DNA of 8,839 nucleotides from Flavobacteriales bacterium (GTDB lineage: Bacteria; Bacteroidota; Bacteroidia; Flavobacteriales_D; Crocinitomicaceae). The stretch lies in assembly GCA_947496835.1 (NCBI GenBank), contig CANMFV010000030.1, positions 1 through 8,839 of the forward strand, in the 5' to 3' direction. This document shows positions 6,693-8,839 of the stretch, piece after piece. Each line of letters starts with the position of its first letter. Positions within the stretch are counted from its first letter, which is position 1. A program made the translations under genes and the position numbers. A model generated the notes under the pieces. It was not told the DNA's origin. It made no database searches and was given only the letters and a program-made list of their open reading frames with translations.

Positions 6693-7124
6693 ATGAAAAA
6701 AGAAAAAGTTGTAATTGGTAGACGCGAAGTAGCTGATCTTATCGAGTTCGGACTAAGCGACGTGAATGTGAAAGTTGATACAGGAGCTTACTCCTCCAGT
6801 ATTCATGTTTCTCACTGTCAAGAAAAAGATGGAATACTTGAGGTGAAGTTCTTAGATGCATCTCATCCGTCTTATATCGACCGCGTCTTTCTTTTTAAGG
6901 AATATAGAAAGAAACGCGTAAAAAGTTCAACTGGACAAACACAAGAACGTTATTTTATTTACGTTAAAATTCACATGGGTGGAAAGATTGTTAAAACCGA
7001 ATTCTCTCTTACAGAACGCAACGGAATGCGCTTTCCAATTTTAATAGGCCGAAAATTACTCAATAATCGATTCATCGTAGATACCAGTCTCAAATACCTT
7101 CATCCATCCTTACACGCATTATGA
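6693..7124 (+). CDS. RimB-like retropepsin-fold protease (PF05618, 'ATP-dependent zinc protease' family)
   Basis: This 143-residue protein matches the PF05618/COG4067 family that accompanies RimK ligases. KVDTGAYSSSIHV (27-39) contains the aspartyl-protease motif D29-T30-G31-A32. FPILIGRKLLNNRFIVD (114-130) matches the conserved C-terminal strand of retropepsin folds. No HExxH or other zinc motif is visible, so the common 'zinc protease' name looks misleading; an aspartyl protease acting as a dimer is more likely from the sequence. In Pseudomonas the related RimB works with RimK on glutamate tails of ribosomal protein S6, which is the closest functional guide. It is cytoplasmic, with no signal peptide. 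It is the first gene of the operon and overlaps rimK by four bases (ATGA, 7121-7124). Family assignment is confident; activity is inferred. Confidence 0.9.
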   Translation: MKKEKVVIGRREVADLIEFGLSDVNVKVDTGAYSSSIHVSHCQEKDGILEVKFLDASHPSYIDRVFLFKEYRKKRVKSSTGQTQERYFIYVKIHMGGKIVKTEFSLTERNGMRFPILIGRKLLNNRFIVDTSLKYLHPSLHAL

Positions 7125-7999
7125 AAATAGCCATTCTCTCCAGAAATTCTAACTTATACTCTACACGTCGACTCGTTGAAGCGGCAGAAGCAAAGGGACA
7201 TGAAGCACATGTGATTGATCACTTGAAATGTAACATTGAAATTGAACAGACAGGTCCAGCCTTGTATTATGGAGATCGATACCTAAAGGGATTCGATGCA
7301 GTGATTCCGCGAATTGGTGCTTCAGTCACATTTTTTGGAACGGCTGTTGTTCGCCAATTTGAAATGATGAATGTTTTTACAGCAGTTAATTCCAGGGGAA
7401 TTATTCACTCTCGGGATAAATTACGTTGCCTTCAAGTTCTGTCAAAAGAAGGGATTGGTTTGCCGAAAACAGTATTCACGAACTATTCAAAGGATGTTCA
7501 ACATGTAGTTACATCTGCTGGTGGGGTGCCTGTAGTTTTGAAACTATTAGAAGGAACACAAGGACTAGGTGTCGTTTTAGCTGAGAATATGAACGCAGCT
7601 CAATCCGTATTAGAAGCGTTTAACGGTTTGAAAGCACGTGTCATTGTTCAAGAATTCATCCGTGAGGCGAAAGGTGCAGATATTCGTGCATTTGTTGTGG
7701 ACGGAGAAGTCGTAGGAGCAATGAAGCGTCAAGGGAAACCAGGAGAGTTTCGCTCGAACTTACACCGAGGAGGTTCTTCCATGGAAATTGAACTATCAAC
7801 TGAAGAACGTTATACGGCGATTTTGGCAGCGAAAGCAGTAGGACTTGGTATAGCAGGTGTCGATATGTTGCAATCGGAAAGAGGTCCACTTGTCCTCGAA
7901 GTAAATTCTTCGCCTGGACTAGAAGGGATAGAAAAAACAACCCAGCAAGATATTGCGGGAAAAATTATTTCATACATTGAACGAAATGTCAATCGTTAA
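7121..7999 (+). CDS. rimK: RimK-type ATP-grasp alpha-L-glutamate ligase
   Basis: The 292-residue product aligns with E. coli RimK almost without gaps: MKIAILSRNSNLYS at the start, FDAVIPRIG (58-66), RDKLRCLQVL (98-107), KLLEGTQGLGVVLAE (141-155), SNLHRGG (212-218), AGVDML (245-250) and GPLVLEVNSSPGLEGIEKTT (255-274). K100 and K141 should bind ATP. D248, E260 and N262 match the metal ligands of E. coli RimK even in numbering. E. coli RimK adds glutamates to the C-terminus of ribosomal protein S6 and can make poly-glutamate; whether S6 is the target in this organism is unknown. It lacks only the short C-terminal tail of the E. coli enzyme. It overlaps the protease gene before it by 4 bases and the hydrolase gene after it by 14, indicating coupled expression. 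Confidence 0.95.
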   Translation: MKIAILSRNSNLYSTRRLVEAAEAKGHEAHVIDHLKCNIEIEQTGPALYYGDRYLKGFDAVIPRIGASVTFFGTAVVRQFEMMNVFTAVNSRGIIHSRDKLRCLQVLSKEGIGLPKTVFTNYSKDVQHVVTSAGGVPVVLKLLEGTQGLGVVLAENMNAAQSVLEAFNGLKARVIVQEFIREAKGADIRAFVVDGEVVGAMKRQGKPGEFRSNLHRGGSSMEIELSTEERYTAILAAKAVGLGIAGVDMLQSERGPLVLEVNSSPGLEGIEKTTQQDIAGKIISYIERNVNR

Positions 8000-8839
8000 G
8001 AAAACGCATAAAAAGATGGTGATTCTTGGGCAGGAAATCTTGCCTGGAAAAAGTGTACAATTGAATTTTGATGTTGCTCACCTTCATACGCGAACGCCGA
8101 TTTTAGTTCCAGTTATTGTTGAACGAGCAAAAGAGGATGGTCCTACGGTTCTGTTGATGGCAGGATTGCATGGTGATGAAATTAATGGTGTTGAGATCAT
8201 CCGCCGATTTTTACGAAAAAAATTACACAAACCAACGAAGGGAACGATTATCTGTTTGCCGGTATTTAATATTTTCGGATTTCTGAATTTACAACGTGTA
8301 TTGCCGGATGGCCGAGATTTAAATCGCAGTTTCCCAGGTAGTTCATCGGGATCTTTGGCCTCACAGTTCGCCTTCCATTTTATGAAGGAATTGGCTCCAC
8401 ATTGTGATTACATTATTGATTTTCATACGGGGGCATCACATCGGAATAATTTCCCTCAAATTCGATGCGTATTTAAAGATGAAGAAAGCATTGAATTAGC
8501 AAGAATTTTCAATCCACCATTCATTTTGAATTCTAATTTGATTTCAAAAACGCTTCGGGAATCCATTGTAAAACGAAAAAAGAAAATCCTACTTTTTGAA
8601 GGCGGGAAGTCGAATAGCATCGAGGAACAAGTGGTTGAAGAAGGATTAAATGGTGTGAAACGTATCATTTCGCATCTTGGCATGAGGAATTACAAATATG
8701 ACATTTCGAAAGACCGCGAGCCCATTCTATTGGATCAAAGCAAATGGATGAGGGCACCTTCCTCCGGAATGTTTCAAGCATTTATCCCGAATGGAGCAGC
8801 CATTTTTAAAGGTGATATTCTAGGTATTGTTACGGATCC
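7986..8839 (+). CDS. Succinylglutamate desuccinylase/aspartoacylase-family zinc hydrolase (3' end outside window)
   Basis: From the ATG at 7986 there are 284 codons open to the window edge. The product belongs to the AstE/AspA branch of M14-like zinc enzymes. GLHGDEINGVE (60-70) supplies zinc ligands H62 and E65, DGRDLNRSFPG (108-118) is the substrate-binding motif with R114, DFHTGA (145-150) gives the third ligand H147, and LLFEGG (202-207) offers E205 as the likely catalytic base. Such enzymes cleave an amide bond next to an acidic amino acid. Beside rimK it may remove or trim glutamyl-type modifications, which is inference. It overlaps rimK by 14 bases; a second ATG at 8016 (M11) would leave a 16-base gap instead, and I cannot decide between them. 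Only the C-terminal part of the beta domain seems missing. The substrate is unknown. Confidence 0.9.
   Translation, partial: MSIVKKTHKKMVILGQEILPGKSVQLNFDVAHLHTRTPILVPVIVERAKEDGPTVLLMAGLHGDEINGVEIIRRFLRKKLHKPTKGTIICLPVFNIFGFLNLQRVLPDGRDLNRSFPGSSSGSLASQFAFHFMKELAPHCDYIIDFHTGASHRNNFPQIRCVFKDEESIELARIFNPPFILNSNLISKTLRESIVKRKKKILLFEGGKSNSIEEQVVEEGLNGVKRIISHLGMRNYKYDISKDREPILLDQSKWMRAPSSGMFQAFIPNGAAIFKGDILGIVTD

Noticed and set aside
7656..7992. Two minus-strand frames opposite rimK
   Set aside because: Both lie opposite the most conserved part of RimK and look like chance antisense frames.
8456..8683. 75-codon minus-strand frame opposite the hydrolase gene
   Set aside because: Antisense shadow; the plus-strand frame carries the hydrolase signature on both sides.
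8834..8839. Window ends exactly in GGATCC, a BamHI site that might mark a clone junction
   Set aside because: The frame reads naturally into it (GIVTD then CC.), as expected for this hydrolase family, so chance is the simpler explanation.
1..8839. Mobile element, phage, CRISPR or defence island
   Set aside because: There is no transposase, integrase, direct-repeat array or toxin-antitoxin pair. All genes read as conserved chromosomal functions with similar base composition.

Overview
This window looks like ordinary, AT-rich chromosomal DNA from a member of the Bacteroidota, probably a Flavobacteriales/Crocinitomicaceae-like bacterium. The taxonomic reading rests on three things. Every intergenic gap carrying a gene start has a TAnnTTTG -7 element, the housekeeping-sigma consensus of that phylum. 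Shine-Dalgarno sequences are poor or absent. The gene content is also typical: a type B ribosomal protein L31, the second (short) LpxD-like acyltransferase of Bacteroidota, and a TonB-dependent receptor with an N-terminal carboxypeptidase-regulatory-like domain. There are no mobile elements, CRISPR arrays, tRNAs or rRNAs, and no gene-free stretch over 300 bases.

Left part (1-1886). An LpxD-family acyltransferase gene on the minus strand runs, with a 4-base ATGA overlap, into a GAF + SpoIIE/RsbU-type (PP2C) phosphatase gene that leaves the window at base 1. Divergent from lpxD is the small rpmE2 gene for ribosomal protein L31, closed by a strong hairpin terminator that probably works in both directions.

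Middle part (2160-6692). A Sua5-type threonylcarbamoyl-AMP synthase gene (minus strand, tRNA t6A synthesis) and a NarL/FixJ-type response regulator gene (plus strand) diverge from about 117 bases of DNA. That gap holds a mirrored pair of identical 12-base promoter elements. Both open frames can be extended into this gap and would then overlap, but the promoters and family start points place both true starts at internal GTG codons. The regulator ends in a 9-base tail-to-tail overlap with a large TonB-dependent outer-membrane receptor gene on the minus strand.

Right part (6693-8839). Three overlapping plus-strand genes form an operon: a PF05618 retropepsin-like protease (RimB-like), a RimK ATP-grasp glutamate ligase that matches E. 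coli RimK in position and residues, and a succinylglutamate desuccinylase/aspartoacylase-family metallohydrolase cut by the window end. A peptide-bond-forming ligase sits between two hydrolases, which suggests a modification system that adds and removes glutamate-like residues on a protein or peptide. Its substrate in this lineage cannot be read from the sequence. This is the most system-like element here, although each component family is known.
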